A stretch of 64,000 nt of DNA from Salinibacter altiplanensis (GTDB taxonomy: Bacteria; Bacteroidota; Rhodothermia; Rhodothermales; Salinibacteraceae). The notes under the pieces were generated by a model, which did not search any database, was not told the origin of the DNA, and saw nothing but the letters and a program-made list of their open reading frames with translations. Position 1 is the first letter of the stretch. The number at the start of each line of letters is the position of its first letter. The DNA is taken from contig NZ_NCQY01000009.1 in NCBI RefSeq assembly GCF_002894645.1, forward strand, positions 190,433 through 254,432. The letters run 5' to 3'. This document shows, piece by piece, positions 8,673-18,378 of this stretch. Both the position numbers and the translations under genes were made by a program.

Positions 8673-9512
8673 ATGCAGCCCGCCCCTTCCGAACGCGCCC
8701 GTTTTTTACATATCATTGTGGGCGGGTGGCTCCTGCTGCTTGGGGGCCCTCTGGGCTGCACCCAACCTCTTGAGCACGAAGGAGAGTATGCTTCGTTCGG
8801 TCCCCTCGATACGATTGAGGCCACAGATGTGCCTCGGGACTCGGTGCTCGCCGTTCTCACACGGCTCAACCGGACGGCGTTCGACTCGGCCTTCGCCCGC
8901 CTCGACGCGTACGCCGTCACCCGACACGTGCGCACCGAACAACTGGACACGACCGGGACGATCACCGCCCGCCGCACACGGACCCTCCGGTATCCGCCCG
9001 GCCCAGACCCCGGGACGGTCCAGCGAGCCGACTCGGCGGGCCAGTTTCGGGCCGGCGGACTGCTGGCAGGCCTCTCCCCTACGCCGTCCCGCCGCACCCG
9101 CCCCAACAACCTGGCGGAACAGGCCCTCTCCGATCAGCCCGCCTATCTCGCCCCCCGAACCCAGGAGGCCTACCGGTATGCCCTCCGCCGCGACTCGCTG
9201 CTGGACGGCACGCCGACCCACGTGGTGGAGGCGAAGGCACGCTCGGGCGAGCGGGGCGCCGACCGGAGCATCCGGTACGCCCGCCTCACGATTGATCGCG
9301 CGTCCCACGAATTGGTCGGCCTTAGCACCACCCGGGCCAGCCAGATCCTGCTGTTCCGCGAACAGAGCCAGATCACGCTGCGTCTCCGGCGGGCGCCCGA
9401 CGAGGCCTGGGTTCCACACCTGGCCCGCACCCGGGCCGTCGTAGATGTCCCCCTGCGCGCCCCGCGACAGTTCCGCACGACCTCAGCGTACTCCGGGTAC
9501 GTTCCCCGCTAA
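8673..9512 (+). CDS. Predicted lipoprotein of unknown function
   Basis: 279 residues from the ATG at 8673 (a GTG lies directly before it). Hydrophobic HIIVGGWLLLLGGPLGC ends in a lipobox with Cys near residue 27, so it is probably exported and lipid-anchored. The mature part is mixed beta/hydrophilic with no cysteine cluster or catalytic motif I recognise. The late segments (YARLTIDRASHELVGL, then LLFREQSQITLRLRRAP) resemble the beta strands of outer-membrane lipoprotein-sorting-like folds, which is only an impression. It is 62 bases upstream of birA on the same strand but unlikely to be related in function. Confidence 0.7.
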   Translation: MQPAPSERARFLHIIVGGWLLLLGGPLGCTQPLEHEGEYASFGPLDTIEATDVPRDSVLAVLTRLNRTAFDSAFARLDAYAVTRHVRTEQLDTTGTITARRTRTLRYPPGPDPGTVQRADSAGQFRAGGLLAGLSPTPSRRTRPNNLAEQALSDQPAYLAPRTQEAYRYALRRDSLLDGTPTHVVEAKARSGERGADRSIRYARLTIDRASHELVGLSTTRASQILLFREQSQITLRLRRAPDEAWVPHLARTRAVVDVPLRAPRQFRTTSAYSGYVPR

Positions 9513-9574
9513 CAGGGAGCGCTCGCGCACTGCCCCGCACGGGCTCCGCCCCACGCACCAATCCTTCTGGTCCC

Positions 9575-10372
9575 ATGGCCCTCTCTCTCGTCAAGAACGC
9601 GCAGGATCGGCTCTCCACCGACCACTTTGGGCGGCCGATGCGCGGGGTTGAAGAGGTCGGTTCGACGAACGAGCGGGCGGCCCAGTGGGCCGCGAAGGGC
9701 GCACCGGAGGGCGCCACGGTGCTCACCGAATACCAGACGACTGGGCGGGGCCGACATGGGCGCGAGTGGACGGCCGAGAAGGGCCGAAACTTGCTCTTTT
9801 CGGTCGTGCTGCGTCCCGGGCTGTCCCCCGATCGGTTCGGGCTCCTCACCGTGGCCGCGGGCGTGGCCGTCGCCGAGGCGGTGGAAACGGTCGTGTCGCC
9901 CCACTCGGCCCTCCTCAAGTGGCCCAACGACGTCCTCCTAGAGGACCGCAAGACCTGTGGCATCCTGCTGGAGTCCTCTCTTGCCCCGCCCGATGCGGAC
10001 GCCGTGGTCGTGCTGGGGGTCGGCCTCAACGTGAACCAGTCCGACTTTCCTGCCTCCCTCGCCGACACGGCCACGTCGCTCCGCCTCGCGGCCGGCCGCC
10101 CTGTGCCGCGCCCTCCGCTCTTGGCCCAACTTCTCCAGTCCCTCGAACGCCGGTACGAGGCCGTGCGCACCGGCGACGCCGCGTCCGTTCGCGCCGCGTT
10201 CCGCACACGCCTCGCCTCCCTCGGGGCCACTCGGACCCTCCAGGCCCCCGGCACCGACGAGGCCCTTACGGGCACGGTGCAGGGCATCACGGAGACCGGG
10301 GCGCTGCGGCTCCGCACGGCGGACGGCACGGTGACCGAGGTGCACGCCGGGGACGTGACAAGTCAGAATTGA
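9575..10372 (+). CDS. birA: Biotin--[acetyl-CoA-carboxylase] ligase, BirA
   Basis: 265 residues. Activates biotin to biotinyl-AMP and attaches it to the biotin carboxyl carrier protein. The family motifs are all visible: [19 protein letters not shown] (biotinyl-AMP binding loop), then [19 protein letters not shown] with the catalytic Lys. A C-terminal SH3-like domain follows ([15 protein letters not shown]). There is no N-terminal helix-turn-helix, so it is the monofunctional class without repressor activity. It starts an apparent operon with coaX, 52 bases downstream, pairing two cofactor genes as in many bacteria. Confidence 0.94.
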   Translation: MALSLVKNAQDRLSTDHFGRPMRGVEEVGSTNERAAQWAAKGAPEGATVLTEYQTTGRGRHGREWTAEKGRNLLFSVVLRPGLSPDRFGLLTVAAGVAVAEAVETVVSPHSALLKWPNDVLLEDRKTCGILLESSLAPPDADAVVVLGVGLNVNQSDFPASLADTATSLRLAAGRPVPRPPLLAQLLQSLERRYEAVRTGDAASVRAAFRTRLASLGATRTLQAPGTDEALTGTVQGITETGALRLRTADGTVTEVHAGDVTSQN

Positions 10373-10424
10373 GGACCGATCCGTGTGTCCCGAATGCGTC
10401 CCCGAGACAGCCGCTTCCCCCAGC

Positions 10425-11198
10425 ATGCTTCTCACGATCGACGTCGGAAACAGCGCCGTGAAGGCGGGGCTCTTTTCGGACGAGGGCCTCGACCGCGTTT
10501 TCTCCGTCGACGCTCCGGACGAGGCCTCCGACACGGCTGCCCACTGGCGGGCCCTCCTCGCCTCCCTCCTCCCCGATGAGCCCGTTGGGCACATCGGACT
10601 CGTGTCGGTCGTCCCCCCCCACACCGACGCCGTGGCCCGCGCCCTTCAGGCCCTCATGGACGACGCCCCCACGACAATCATTGGGCCCGAGGGGCCGCTT
10701 CCGTTCGTCCTCGACTACGAGACCCCCGACACGCTGGGCACCGACCGGCTGGCCGCAGCCGCCGCTGCGTGGGAGCAGTACGGACGCGGTCCGTCCCGCA
10801 GTGTCATCGTGGTGGACGCCGGAACCGCGGTCAACTACGAGGTGATACACCGGAGCGGCACCTACCAGGGCGGCGCGATCGGGCCAGGGGCGGCCCTCAT
10901 GCGAAACGCCCTTCAAGCCGGCACCGCGCAGTTGCCGGAGGTCTCACTGCGGCTCCCGGAGACCCCGCTGGGGACCTCCACCCAGACGGCCCTGCAGAGC
11001 GGCATCCTGTGGGGCCTCGTCGACAGCATGCAGGGCATGACAACCCGCCTCGCCGACCGGCTCCCGGACACGCCCCGGTTCGTCCTTACGGGCGGTTGGA
11101 GCGACCGTCTCACCCACCACCTCGGCGTTGAGGCCGTGCACGCCCCCCATCTCGTGCTGCGAGGCGCACGGCTACTGACAGAGATGCGCCGGGCGTAG
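10425..11198 (+). CDS. coaX: Type III pantothenate kinase, CoaX
   Basis: 257 residues, first step of coenzyme A synthesis. The ATG at 10425 gives [17 protein letters not shown], the ASKHA-fold phosphate-1 motif exactly at the N terminus as in characterised CoaX proteins; the frame extends 14 codons further upstream without family similarity. [13 protein letters not shown] is the phosphate-2 motif, [12 protein letters not shown] is the pantothenate-binding segment, and [11 protein letters not shown] is the adenosine motif. No type I or II signature is present. Co-directional with birA and convergent with udk, only 30 bases away. Confidence 0.94.
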   Translation: MLLTIDVGNSAVKAGLFSDEGLDRVFSVDAPDEASDTAAHWRALLASLLPDEPVGHIGLVSVVPPHTDAVARALQALMDDAPTTIIGPEGPLPFVLDYETPDTLGTDRLAAAAAAWEQYGRGPSRSVIVVDAGTAVNYEVIHRSGTYQGGAIGPGAALMRNALQAGTAQLPEVSLRLPETPLGTSTQTALQSGILWGLVDSMQGMTTRLADRLPDTPRFVLTGGWSDRLTHHLGVEAVHAPHLVLRGARLLTEMRRA

Positions 11199-11228
11199 CC
11201 CACCGCGTCATGCCCCCGCCCGACGAGG

Positions 11229-11900
11229 CTACGCCTGCAGCGTCCCCTGCTCCACGAGCCGGAGCAACTCTTGGATTCGCGACATGACCATCTGGATGGC
11301 GACCTCGTTGTGCCCCCCCCGCGGGATGATGATGTCGGCCTCTCGCTTTGAAGGCTCGACAAACTCGAGGTGCATCGGGCGCACGGTCCGCTCGTACTGG
11401 CGCAAAATGCCTTCGATGGACCGGTCCCGCTCCTGCATGTCCCGCCGGATGCGGCGCATGAGCCGAATGTCATCGGCCGCGTCGACATAAATTTTGATGT
11501 CCATCCGCTCCTCCAGGGCCGGCTCAGCCAGCACGAGGATGCCCTCGATGATGATGACGGGGCGGGGCTCCACCGTCTCGGTCTCTTCGCGACGCGTGTG
11601 CGTGGTGAAGTCGTACACGGGCTTCTCGATCGTCTCCCCCTCGACGAGGCGGTCGAGATGATCGCGCATGAGCGATGTTTCCAGCGCGTCGGGGTGGTCG
11701 AAGTTGAAGTGCGCCCGCTTCTCCGGAGAGAGGTGGGCAAGGTCCTGGTAGTAGGCGTCGTGGTCGAGAATCGCAATCGGGTCGGACCCAAACTCCTCGA
11801 TAATGTGGTTCAGGACCGTCGTCTTTCCCGACCCGGACCCCCCGGCGATACCAATAACAACCGGAGGCGTCATGGGCATCGGGACACGAGGGATGGACAT
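11229..11900 (-). CDS. udk: Uridine kinase
   Basis: 223 residues. Phosphorylates uridine and cytidine for pyrimidine salvage. The Walker A loop GIAGGSGSGKTT is near residue 20; DHDAYYQD is the nucleoside-binding segment; FDHPDALE and VYDFTTHTR are the conserved uridine-binding segments; VIIIEGIL is the Walker B-like strand. The ATG at 11900 is chosen for length; ATG at 11873 (MTPPVVIG) would be equally family-like and no strong ribosome-binding site separates them. Pyrimidine salvage fits with the nucleoside transporter elsewhere in the window, but they are not linked. Confidence 0.94.
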   Translation of the reverse strand: MSIPRVPMPMTPPVVIGIAGGSGSGKTTVLNHIIEEFGSDPIAILDHDAYYQDLAHLSPEKRAHFNFDHPDALETSLMRDHLDRLVEGETIEKPVYDFTTHTRREETETVEPRPVIIIEGILVLAEPALEERMDIKIYVDAADDIRLMRRIRRDMQERDRSIEGILRQYERTVRPMHLEFVEPSKREADIIIPRGGHNEVAIQMVMSRIQELLRLVEQGTLQA

Positions 11901-11957
11901 GCGCGAACAATTGGCGAGACAGAGCAGGATCTCGGTGGGACCCGCGGGCAGTGCGGG

Positions 11958-12782
11958 CTACTCTTGTACCATGACGATCCTCCAGGTTTTCGTATCCTCG
12001 TCGTAGGAGGAGGCCTCCTCATCGAACGTGAGCTCGTCGGACTCTTCCTCCGACCATTCCCGAAGGTCCTCCATTTCCTCGGCCGTCTCCTGCACAACGA
12101 AGTTCACGAACTGGCCGCGCTGCACCTCCAGATCTTCTCCGGTAATGGGAACGCGCTCCCCATCTTCGACGCGCTCGAACTGCACCTCCACGCGGGCCGT
12201 GTACCGATGCTCGTCGGTCCACGCCTTCCGGTGCACCTCCGGGAGCAGGTCCCACACCCACCGGTCCTCAAGGCTGTCGTTCAGCATGGGGCTGATGATG
12301 GGCCGCCAGTAGTCGGCCACCGATCCGATGTCCGGCAGGGAGGCCTCCATGCCCAGCTGGTAGTTCGGAATCAGGTCGTCGGGACGCAGAAGCCCGAACA
12401 GGCCGGACAGGATGACCCCGTTTTCGAGAAGGCGACGCTGGGCCCCGGTCGGAAGGTTCGCAAAGTCCATGGCAGCGTACATCACGCCCGGGCTGAACCG
12501 GTCGAGTGCCGACATGAGTGGGGCATCGTAAATTTCTTCGTTCACGCGGGTGGCCTCTTGGAGCTCGTAGCCCTCCACCCCGAACACCTCCCCGAGTGCC
12601 TCATCGTCTTTGTCGTCGACCACCGTCTGCAGGGTGTCGATCAATTGGCGCCGGTCGGGGTTTAGGGCGTCGAAGTAGTTGAATGTCCCCGACGTGCGAT
12701 AGTCGAACATGTCCGGGGCAAACGGATTCCCACCGGGCTGCTTTTGGTCGGCGGGGGAGAGCAGGACGGTCAAATCTGGCAT
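11958..12782 (-). CDS. yaaA: YaaA-family protein (DUF328)
   Basis: 274 residues. The YaaA family lowers intracellular iron damage under peroxide stress in E. coli. Landmarks are the N-terminal VLLSPADQK (family: I.SPAK.), a central AMDFANLPTGAQRRLL and the hallmark GLLRPDDLIPNYQLGMEA. The protein is unusually acidic: about 40 C-terminal residues are rich in Glu and Asp (EEMEDLREWSEEESDE), longer than the E. coli protein end. It sits just upstream of udk on the same strand (57 bases). The role in oxidative stress is transferred from E. coli and untested here. Confidence 0.85.
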   Translation of the reverse strand: MPDLTVLLSPADQKQPGGNPFAPDMFDYRTSGTFNYFDALNPDRRQLIDTLQTVVDDKDDEALGEVFGVEGYELQEATRVNEEIYDAPLMSALDRFSPGVMYAAMDFANLPTGAQRRLLENGVILSGLFGLLRPDDLIPNYQLGMEASLPDIGSVADYWRPIISPMLNDSLEDRWVWDLLPEVHRKAWTDEHRYTARVEVQFERVEDGERVPITGEDLEVQRGQFVNFVVQETAEEMEDLREWSEEESDELTFDEEASSYDEDTKTWRIVMVQE

Positions 12783-12846
12783 GTAGGGGTCGGTCGGTCA
12801 GTCGGTGGCGACGGAAAGGGAGCGGGGCTTCGACGCGAGACGGCAT

Positions 12847-13176
12847 TCAGTCCATGTCGTCGGCCTGTGACGCCTGGCGGAGCTCTTCCATCAGCGCGTC
12901 AATGTCGTCGCGGATGTGGTCGGCTCGGGTTTCTGCGTCCTCCACGACAGCGTCGCTGTTGCGACGCCCCTCGCTCTCTCCCCCGGATCGGAGGAGTCGA
13001 CGGAACAGCATTCCCGTCTGGACCGACAACCGTTCGAGCTGGTACGCGACACGGCGGCGCGCATCGGGGCCGCGCTGCGGGGCGAACAACATTCCCAGGG
13101 CAAACCCGACGGCTCCCCCAGCCAGTGCACTGCACACCCCAATTCGAGTCATGCGTTTCCGTGACGTCTCTTTCAT
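12847..13176 (-). CDS. YtxH-like single-span membrane protein
   Basis: 109 residues from the ATG at 13176 (MKETSRKRMTRIG); the upstream extension to 13236 lacks support. One transmembrane segment (GVCSALAGGAVGFALGMLFAPQRG), the glycine-rich helix followed by APQRGPDARR typical of YtxH family (the usual motif is LFAP..G...R). The remainder is an amphipathic helical tail. YtxH proteins are general-stress linked in Bacillus, but their action is unknown. It lies 64 bases upstream of the YaaA-like gene on the same strand, which might indicate a shared stress role; that is inference. Confidence 0.75.
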   Translation of the reverse strand: MKETSRKRMTRIGVCSALAGGAVGFALGMLFAPQRGPDARRRVAYQLERLSVQTGMLFRRLLRSGGESEGRRNSDAVVEDAETRADHIRDDIDALMEELRQASQADDMD

Positions 13177-13659
13177 GAACAATCGGTGTGCTGGACGAGA
13201 AATGGTGTAGGGGAGGTTGTTCGGATGGTACCGCACAGCGAGGATTCAGTTTCTGTCAGGCAGGGCCCGATCGGGGCTGTGTAGCTGCCGTGGATCCGCT
13301 GGCCCAAACGCGCCTCTTCCCCAAATCTTCGTCGCGCTCACTGTTTCGACCCGGGGGCAGACCGGGGAGCGGAACGAACCCCTTTGGGTTCAGGACTTTG
13401 AATGTTACTGGCCTCGTGCGTTTCTTGCAACACGTGATTGGGAATCTACACGGCCTTTGCCTGCGCGCGTCTGCCGATCTTGCCGTTCCCCACCGACCGG
13501 GCTGGGCCCTCCCCGTCCGCCTCTGTGATGGGTTTCCGCAGGTCGTACGCGTCGCCCCTCGCTGGGGCTGAAGCATCGTTCCGGGCGTTCTGCCGCCGGG
13601 AACGATGCTCGACGCGGCCCCGAACTGCCCCGTCCTCATTGACGACGAGTCTACGACGT
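13177..13659. other. 483-base divergent intergenic region
   Basis: Spacer between the divergent YtxH-like and alpha/beta hydrolase genes. I see no convincing gene. Its right part has an imperfect inverted repeat (13573-13608). No consensus promoter could be assigned with confidence. Confidence 0.6.
13573..13608. repeat. Inverted repeat in the leader of the alpha/beta hydrolase gene
   Basis: Arms GCATCGTTCC (13573-13582) and GGAACGATGC (13599-13608) are perfectly complementary over 10 bp with a 16-base spacer, ending 51 bases before the start codon. It could be an operator or a transcript hairpin. Confidence 0.6.
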
Positions 13660-14475
13660 ATGCACGAAACCCCCTTCCCCATCTACGAAACGGGTTCTTT
13701 TCGGTACAACGCGGAGGGCCCCTCCGACTCTCCCCTCCCGCCAGTCGTTCTCCTTCACGGCATGCTAGGGGATCTGAGCAACTGGGTCGACACCGTGGAG
13801 GCCCTCTCGGACAACGGCCACCGGGTGTTCGCCCCCGTCCTTCCGGTGTACGACTTTCCCCTGTCGGAAACGGGCGTGCCGCGCCTCACGACACACGTCC
13901 AGGACTTCGTGGACACCCTCGATCTCGACAGTGTCATCCTCGTGGGCAACTCTCTCGGGGGACACGTCGCGCTCCTCTACGCGCTGAAGCACGTGGAGAA
14001 GGTCCACGCCATGGTGCTCTCCGGATCCTCCGGCATCTACGAGACCACGATGGGCTCATCGTTCTTCCGGCGTCAGGACCGCGAATTTATCAAGGAGCGC
14101 ACGGAGATGACGTTCTACGACCCGGCCCACGCGACCGAGGACCTGGTCGACGAAATGCTCGAAATCGTAAACGACCGGCCGCGGGCCCTTCGGCTGCTCA
14201 AAATCGCCCGCTCGGCCGATGAGGAAACCGTCACGGAGCAGCTCCCGCAGCTCGACATGCCGTCTCTGTTGGTGTGGGGCCACGACGACATCGTTACCCC
14301 GCCCGAAGTGGGCGAGGAGTTTCGGAACCGGATGCCAGATGCCCGCCTTGAGTTCATCGACGAGTGTGGGCACGCCCCAATGATTGAGCACCCGGACACG
14401 TTCAACACGCTCACCCTTGGGTTCTTGGGAGAGCTTGCCGAGGAGACTCAGGTCACGTCCCCGTCCGGGCAGTAA
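13660..14475 (+). CDS. Alpha/beta-fold hydrolase
   Basis: 271 residues from the ATG at 13660 (MHETPFPIYETG); 74 additional open codons upstream are not protein-like. Oxyanion-hole segment VVLLHGMLGDLSNW, nucleophile elbow ILVGNSLGGHVALL (Ser in G-N-S-L-G), acid in LLVWGHDDIVTPP and the catalytic His in DECGHAPMIEHP complete the triad. Close family members include carboxylesterases and MhpC/PcaD-like hydrolases. The substrate is unknown. A nearby hairpin at 14489 may end its transcript. Confidence 0.9.
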   Translation: MHETPFPIYETGSFRYNAEGPSDSPLPPVVLLHGMLGDLSNWVDTVEALSDNGHRVFAPVLPVYDFPLSETGVPRLTTHVQDFVDTLDLDSVILVGNSLGGHVALLYALKHVEKVHAMVLSGSSGIYETTMGSSFFRRQDREFIKERTEMTFYDPAHATEDLVDEMLEIVNDRPRALRLLKIARSADEETVTEQLPQLDMPSLLVWGHDDIVTPPEVGEEFRNRMPDARLEFIDECGHAPMIEHPDTFNTLTLGFLGELAEETQVTSPSGQ

Positions 14476-15041
14476 CAGCCCGCGTCCCCTGTCCAATCGG
14501 ACGGACAGTTGTGTCAAGGAGCGTACGCTGCCGCCCTGCGCATGCGGCGCTCACCCGCAGGATGGCCAGCCAGTCCCTGTCTGGCACACACATTGCGCGT
14601 CATCTGTCATGCAACGTCGGTCGCGTGCGCGGTCACGTTGTGCCTGGGACCTCACAGTCCCCAGGAGGCCTCCATCCTTGCCGGGCAGATGCGTCTTTGG
14701 GTGAGCGCATCTGCCCGGCTTTTTTGGTGCGAGAATTTTGTTTCGGGAATGCGCGGGGGACTGCCCAGGCCCTCCCTTCGCGTTTCCTCTCGCCCCCCTG
14801 CCTCAACCTGCCAAACCTCCTGCCCAAACCGTTTGGATCCTTTGGCTCAGAAGTTATGCTCCGGGCTGCTCGTGTGTCTACGGAACGAACTGAGGCCCGC
14901 GCTCTTTCTTTGCCGCTCGCCTGCGTCACAACGGCACTCCGGGACACTTGTCGCGGCTCGTCGTATAGGGGCCACAGAACAGCACCGCAAGGCAGGCTTG
15001 GGCGCTCATCGATCTTCGAACAACACGGCTAGGTGGTCATC
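14476..15041. other. 566-base structured intergenic region before ssb
   Basis: No open frame with protein-like features. It holds three hairpins: CTGTCC/GGACAG at 14489-14508, CCTGGG/CCCAGG at 14643-14665, and a strong terminator at 14680-14725. A small transcript of roughly 200 bases ending at that terminator is possible, but I do not recognise a known RNA family (no SRP, tmRNA or RNase P motifs). The 316 bases after it must contain the ssb promoter. Confidence 0.5.
14680..14725 (+). terminator. Strong intrinsic terminator
   Basis: Perfect 14-bp stem (14680-14693 with 14706-14719, arms GCCGGGCAGATGCG / CGCATCTGCCCGGC), 12-base loop and a run of six T from 14720. It lies 204 bases after the hydrolase stop, so it ends either a long 3' leader or a separate small RNA. 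Confidence 0.9.
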
Positions 15042-15545
15042 ATGGCACGCGGAGTCAACAAAGCTACTCTCATTGGCAACCTCGGGGACGACCCCGAACT
15101 TCGGTACACCGGCAGCGGGACGGCGGTCTGCAACATGTCGCTTGCGACGAACGAAACCTACACCGACAGCGACGGCAATGAGGTACAGAACACCGAGTGG
15201 CACGACGTAGTGGCGTGGGGACGGCTTGGAGAAATCTGCAACGAGTACCTCAGCAAGGGGTCGCAGGTCTACTTCGAAGGGAAGCTCCAGACCCGCTCCT
15301 GGGAAGACCGCGACAACAACACGCGCTACTCGACAGAGGTGAAGGCCCAGGAAATGATGTTCCTCGACAGCAACCGACAAGGCGGGGCGGACATGGACGG
15401 CTTTGACCAGACCCGAGAGGACGAGGCGCTGGACCAGACTCGTCAGGAACAACCCGCCAGCCCCTCCGGTCCACAGCCGGATCAACAGGCGTCTTCGGGA
15501 GAGGACGACGACACGTTCGAGCCGGACGACGATCTCCCGTTCTGA
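15042..15545 (+). CDS. ssb: Single-stranded DNA-binding protein
   Basis: 167 residues. Binds ssDNA in replication, recombination and repair. ATG at 15042 follows an AGGTGG ribosome-binding site at 15031 with good spacing; a GTG at 15033 overlaps that site and is rejected. The OB-fold spans residues 1-110 (NKATLIGNLGDDPELRY, then the W-H-D-V and LSKGSQVYFEGKL segments). The linker is Gln/Asp rich and acidic. The C-terminal acidic tip DDDLPF is the canonical partner-binding motif. A terminator follows within 80 bases, so the gene is monocistronic. Confidence 0.96.
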   Translation: MARGVNKATLIGNLGDDPELRYTGSGTAVCNMSLATNETYTDSDGNEVQNTEWHDVVAWGRLGEICNEYLSKGSQVYFEGKLQTRSWEDRDNNTRYSTEVKAQEMMFLDSNRQGGADMDGFDQTREDEALDQTRQEQPASPSGPQPDQQASSGEDDDTFEPDDDLPF

Positions 15546-15864
15546 ACCATTCGCCTCTGTCTGTACAGCTCCATCTGATCTCCCCGAGAGGAGGGAGGCC
15601 GGAAGCACCTCGGCCTTCCTCCTTTTCGCATTTCTACCGGGCTCCGTTCTCTTCCTTGGGGTGCCGTGGCGGCATGCCCGCGGCGCTTCGCTCGCTCTCC
15701 TCAGTCTCGTTTTTGACGATTTGTTGCAGCTTCGTTTGCAGATCCCTCCTGCGCAGTCGATCTTTGATGCTGTGTGCTCGTTGTGGTAACGTGGTAATCC
15801 ACCGATATCATTCCGTTACAGCCCCGACTTGGGCTCACTGTCTCCTTGAGACCCCCAGCACAAA
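15546..15864. other. 319-base intergenic region
   Basis: Contains the ssb terminator in its first third. The remainder is less GC-rich than the genes and should hold the promoter of the acyl-CoA dehydrogenase gene, but I cannot point to convincing promoter boxes. Confidence 0.5.
15590..15626 (+). terminator. Intrinsic terminator of ssb
   Basis: A 12-bp stem with one G-T pair (15590-15601 with 15611-15622) and a 9-base loop, followed by TTTT, 45 bases after the ssb stop. Confidence 0.88.
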
Positions 15865-17400
15865 ATGAGCATCGCCTCTTACCTGTCCAAAGACCTCGGG
15901 ACCTCCGTCGAATTTGAGACCTTCCGGGACGCCTTTCAGAAGAAGCTCCACAAGGTTTTCCGGGTACGCGGTGACTTCGACGCAGTCAGCACGCAGCGGG
16001 GCCTTCCTCCGTTCATGATGCGGGAGGTCCAGTCGATGACCCCACTCTCGGTCTTCATTCCCGAAGAGTACGGGGGACGGGGCGGCCACGTCCACGAGTG
16101 CCAGTCCATTCTCGCGACGGCCTCGTACGAGTCGCTTGCCCTTTCCCTCACACTGGGCATCAACGGCGCCCTGTTTCTTCAGCCCCTCACCAAGTACGGC
16201 GCCGAATCCATCAAGCCTCCGATCTTTGAGCGCTTCATCGAGGAGAAGAATTTGGGGGGGCTCATGATCACGGAGCCCGACTACGGGACCGATGCCCTCA
16301 GCATGGAGACCTCCTACACGGAGACCGAGGACGGGGACTATCGCCTGCGGGGCACGAAGCACTGGGCCGGCCTCACGGGCTGGGCCGACTTCTGGCTCGT
16401 GACCGCCCGGCACCAGGGGGCCGACGGCGACCTGGGGCGCGACATCGACTTCTTCGTTGCCGACATGAATCAGCCCGAGCAGATGATTGAGGTCGAGGAG
16501 CTCTACGAGAACCTCGGGCTCTACATGATTCCATACGGGCGCAATCACGTGGACATTCAGGTGCCCGCACAGCATCGTCTGCAGCCCGAGAGCACAGGCA
16601 TCAAGATGATGCTCGACACCCTGCACCGGAGCCGGATTGAGTTTCCCGGAATGGGCATGGGATTCCTCCAACGCATCCTCGACGAGGCCCTGGGGCACTG
16701 CAAGGAGCGCGTCGTGGGCGGCAAGCCACTGCTCGAGTACAACCAGGTGCAGCGCCGTGTTGCAGACATCCAGGCCGCCTACACGGCATGCTCGGCCATG
16801 TGCCTCCACACCAGCGAACACGCTCACACCGACAACAACCTTGCCGGCGACGCCCTCTCGGCCAACGCCACCAAGACGGTGGTGACGGACCTCATGCAGA
16901 ACGCTGCGCAGTCGCTCCTGCAACTGACCGGGGGCAAGGGCTACCGGCTCGACCATGTGGCCGGCCGCTCGGTGGTCGACAGCCGCCCATTCCAGATCTT
17001 CGAGGGCTCGAACGATGTCCTCTACCAACAGATTTCGGAGGCGATTCTCAAGTCCATGCGCCAGGCAAAGGAGCGCAACCTCTGCTCGTTCTTGGAGGAT
17101 CACGACCTGACGGCCCGTGCCACCGACTACGTCTCCGACGCGCTCGACTTTGAGGTCGATCAGTCGCTCTCCCAGCGCAAGCTCGTAGACCTGGGGCGCG
17201 TTCTCGGGCGCGTCATAACGATGGAGATGGTCATCGAGCTCGGCGACCGGGGCTTTCGAAGCGACCTGATCTCCAACTGCCTACAGTCGTTCCAGGAGAA
17301 GGTCGAGCGCCTGCTCGCCTCGTACGGGCGCACGAATACGCCGTCCGTGATCGACGACTACGTGGACGGAAGCGCGTGGCTCGACTACGTAGAAGCGTAG
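15865..17400 (+). CDS. Acyl-CoA dehydrogenase family protein
   Basis: 511 residues. FAD enzyme catalysing alpha,beta-dehydrogenation of acyl-CoA in fatty-acid or branched-chain degradation. [11 protein letters not shown] is the N-terminal family motif; [12 protein letters not shown] corresponds to the flavin-contact MTEPxAGSD signature; [19 protein letters not shown] is the beta-domain signature; [15 protein letters not shown] carries the catalytic Glu and the end-of-core signature. It is about 130 residues longer than the classic 380-residue enzymes owing to a C-terminal helical extension. No electron-transfer or thiolase genes are adjacent. Chain-length preference is unknown. Confidence 0.88.
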   Translation: MSIASYLSKDLGTSVEFETFRDAFQKKLHKVFRVRGDFDAVSTQRGLPPFMMREVQSMTPLSVFIPEEYGGRGGHVHECQSILATASYESLALSLTLGINGALFLQPLTKYGAESIKPPIFERFIEEKNLGGLMITEPDYGTDALSMETSYTETEDGDYRLRGTKHWAGLTGWADFWLVTARHQGADGDLGRDIDFFVADMNQPEQMIEVEELYENLGLYMIPYGRNHVDIQVPAQHRLQPESTGIKMMLDTLHRSRIEFPGMGMGFLQRILDEALGHCKERVVGGKPLLEYNQVQRRVADIQAAYTACSAMCLHTSEHAHTDNNLAGDALSANATKTVVTDLMQNAAQSLLQLTGGKGYRLDHVAGRSVVDSRPFQIFEGSNDVLYQQISEAILKSMRQAKERNLCSFLEDHDLTARATDYVSDALDFEVDQSLSQRKLVDLGRVLGRVITMEMVIELGDRGFRSDLISNCLQSFQEKVERLLASYGRTNTPSVIDDYVDGSAWLDYVEA

Positions 17401-17573
17401 GGGGGATCTTGACAACGATCGCTCATCCCCGTGCACTGTTGCCTCCTGCCGCTCAGAATTGCACGCTGCGCACTGCGTGTGCGCGAACGAATGATGGACT
17501 GCGCGAAACGCGCGGCACGAAAGGCGTCCCGCAAAGTCCTCCCGCTATTCTGTCTCCCCCTTCTCCGCTTTCC

Positions 17574-18281
17574 ATGCCTGCCCGCTTCGGTGTTGTCGTT
17601 TTTCCGGGGTCGAACTGCGACCACGACGCGTACCACGCTGCCCATCACGTCTTCGACCAGGAGACTCGGTTCATCTGGCACGAAGAAGAGTCGATCGGAG
17701 ACGTGGACGTGGTGATCGTGCCGGGCGGGTTCTCGTACGGGGACTATCTGCGGTCCGGGGCCGTTGCTCGCTTCTCCCCCGTCATGCAGGACGTGGTGCG
17801 GTTCGCCGAGGAGGGTGGGCTTGTGTTTGGCATCTGCAACGGCTTCCAGGTTCTCTGCGAGGCGGGCCTGCTCCCAGGCACCCTCATGCGCAACGAGTCG
17901 CTCCGCTTCGTCTGCAAGGACACCCCGCTCCGGGTCGAAAACGCCGACACGCCCTTTACGAACGGCCTGACGGAGGACCAGGTCGTGACGATTCCCATCT
18001 CTCACGGCGAAGGCCGGTACTACGCCGACGAAGACGTGCTCGCCCGCATCGAGGCCCACGACCAGGTGCTCTTTCGCTATTCCACGGCGGACGGAGAGGT
18101 GACCGACGACGCCAATCCAAACGGCTCGGCCCGCGGCATCGCCGGCCTCGTGAACGAGGCGGGCAACGTGTGTGGCCTGATGCCCCACCCGGAGCGCTGT
18201 GTGGAATCGCTCCTCGGGGGCGACGATGGCCGGCTCATCTTCGAGTCGCTCCTCGCCCACGTCTCCACCGTCGCGGCGTAA
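17574..18281 (+). CDS. purQ: Phosphoribosylformylglycinamidine synthase glutaminase subunit, PurQ
   Basis: 235 residues. Supplies ammonia from glutamine to PurL in purine synthesis. Start ATG at 17574 gives [16 protein letters not shown], the PurQ N terminus (family pattern [10 protein letters not shown]). [15 protein letters not shown] is the conserved loop, the nucleophile Cys is in [11 protein letters not shown], and the His-Glu dyad is in [12 protein letters not shown]. No purS or purL is adjacent, so the small multi-subunit FGAM synthase must be completed elsewhere. The 173-base upstream spacer lacks a convincing ribosome-binding site. Confidence 0.95.
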   Translation: MPARFGVVVFPGSNCDHDAYHAAHHVFDQETRFIWHEEESIGDVDVVIVPGGFSYGDYLRSGAVARFSPVMQDVVRFAEEGGLVFGICNGFQVLCEAGLLPGTLMRNESLRFVCKDTPLRVENADTPFTNGLTEDQVVTIPISHGEGRYYADEDVLARIEAHDQVLFRYSTADGEVTDDANPNGSARGIAGLVNEAGNVCGLMPHPERCVESLLGGDDGRLIFESLLAHVSTVAA

Positions 18282-18378
18282 GAATGGGCCGTAAGCACGC
18301 GAGTCTTCTCTTCGGGGGAGAGCAGCACGTCGTCCCGGCCCTCCATCTCTCGCTTCCCCGTCCCCGCCCCGCATTCGA

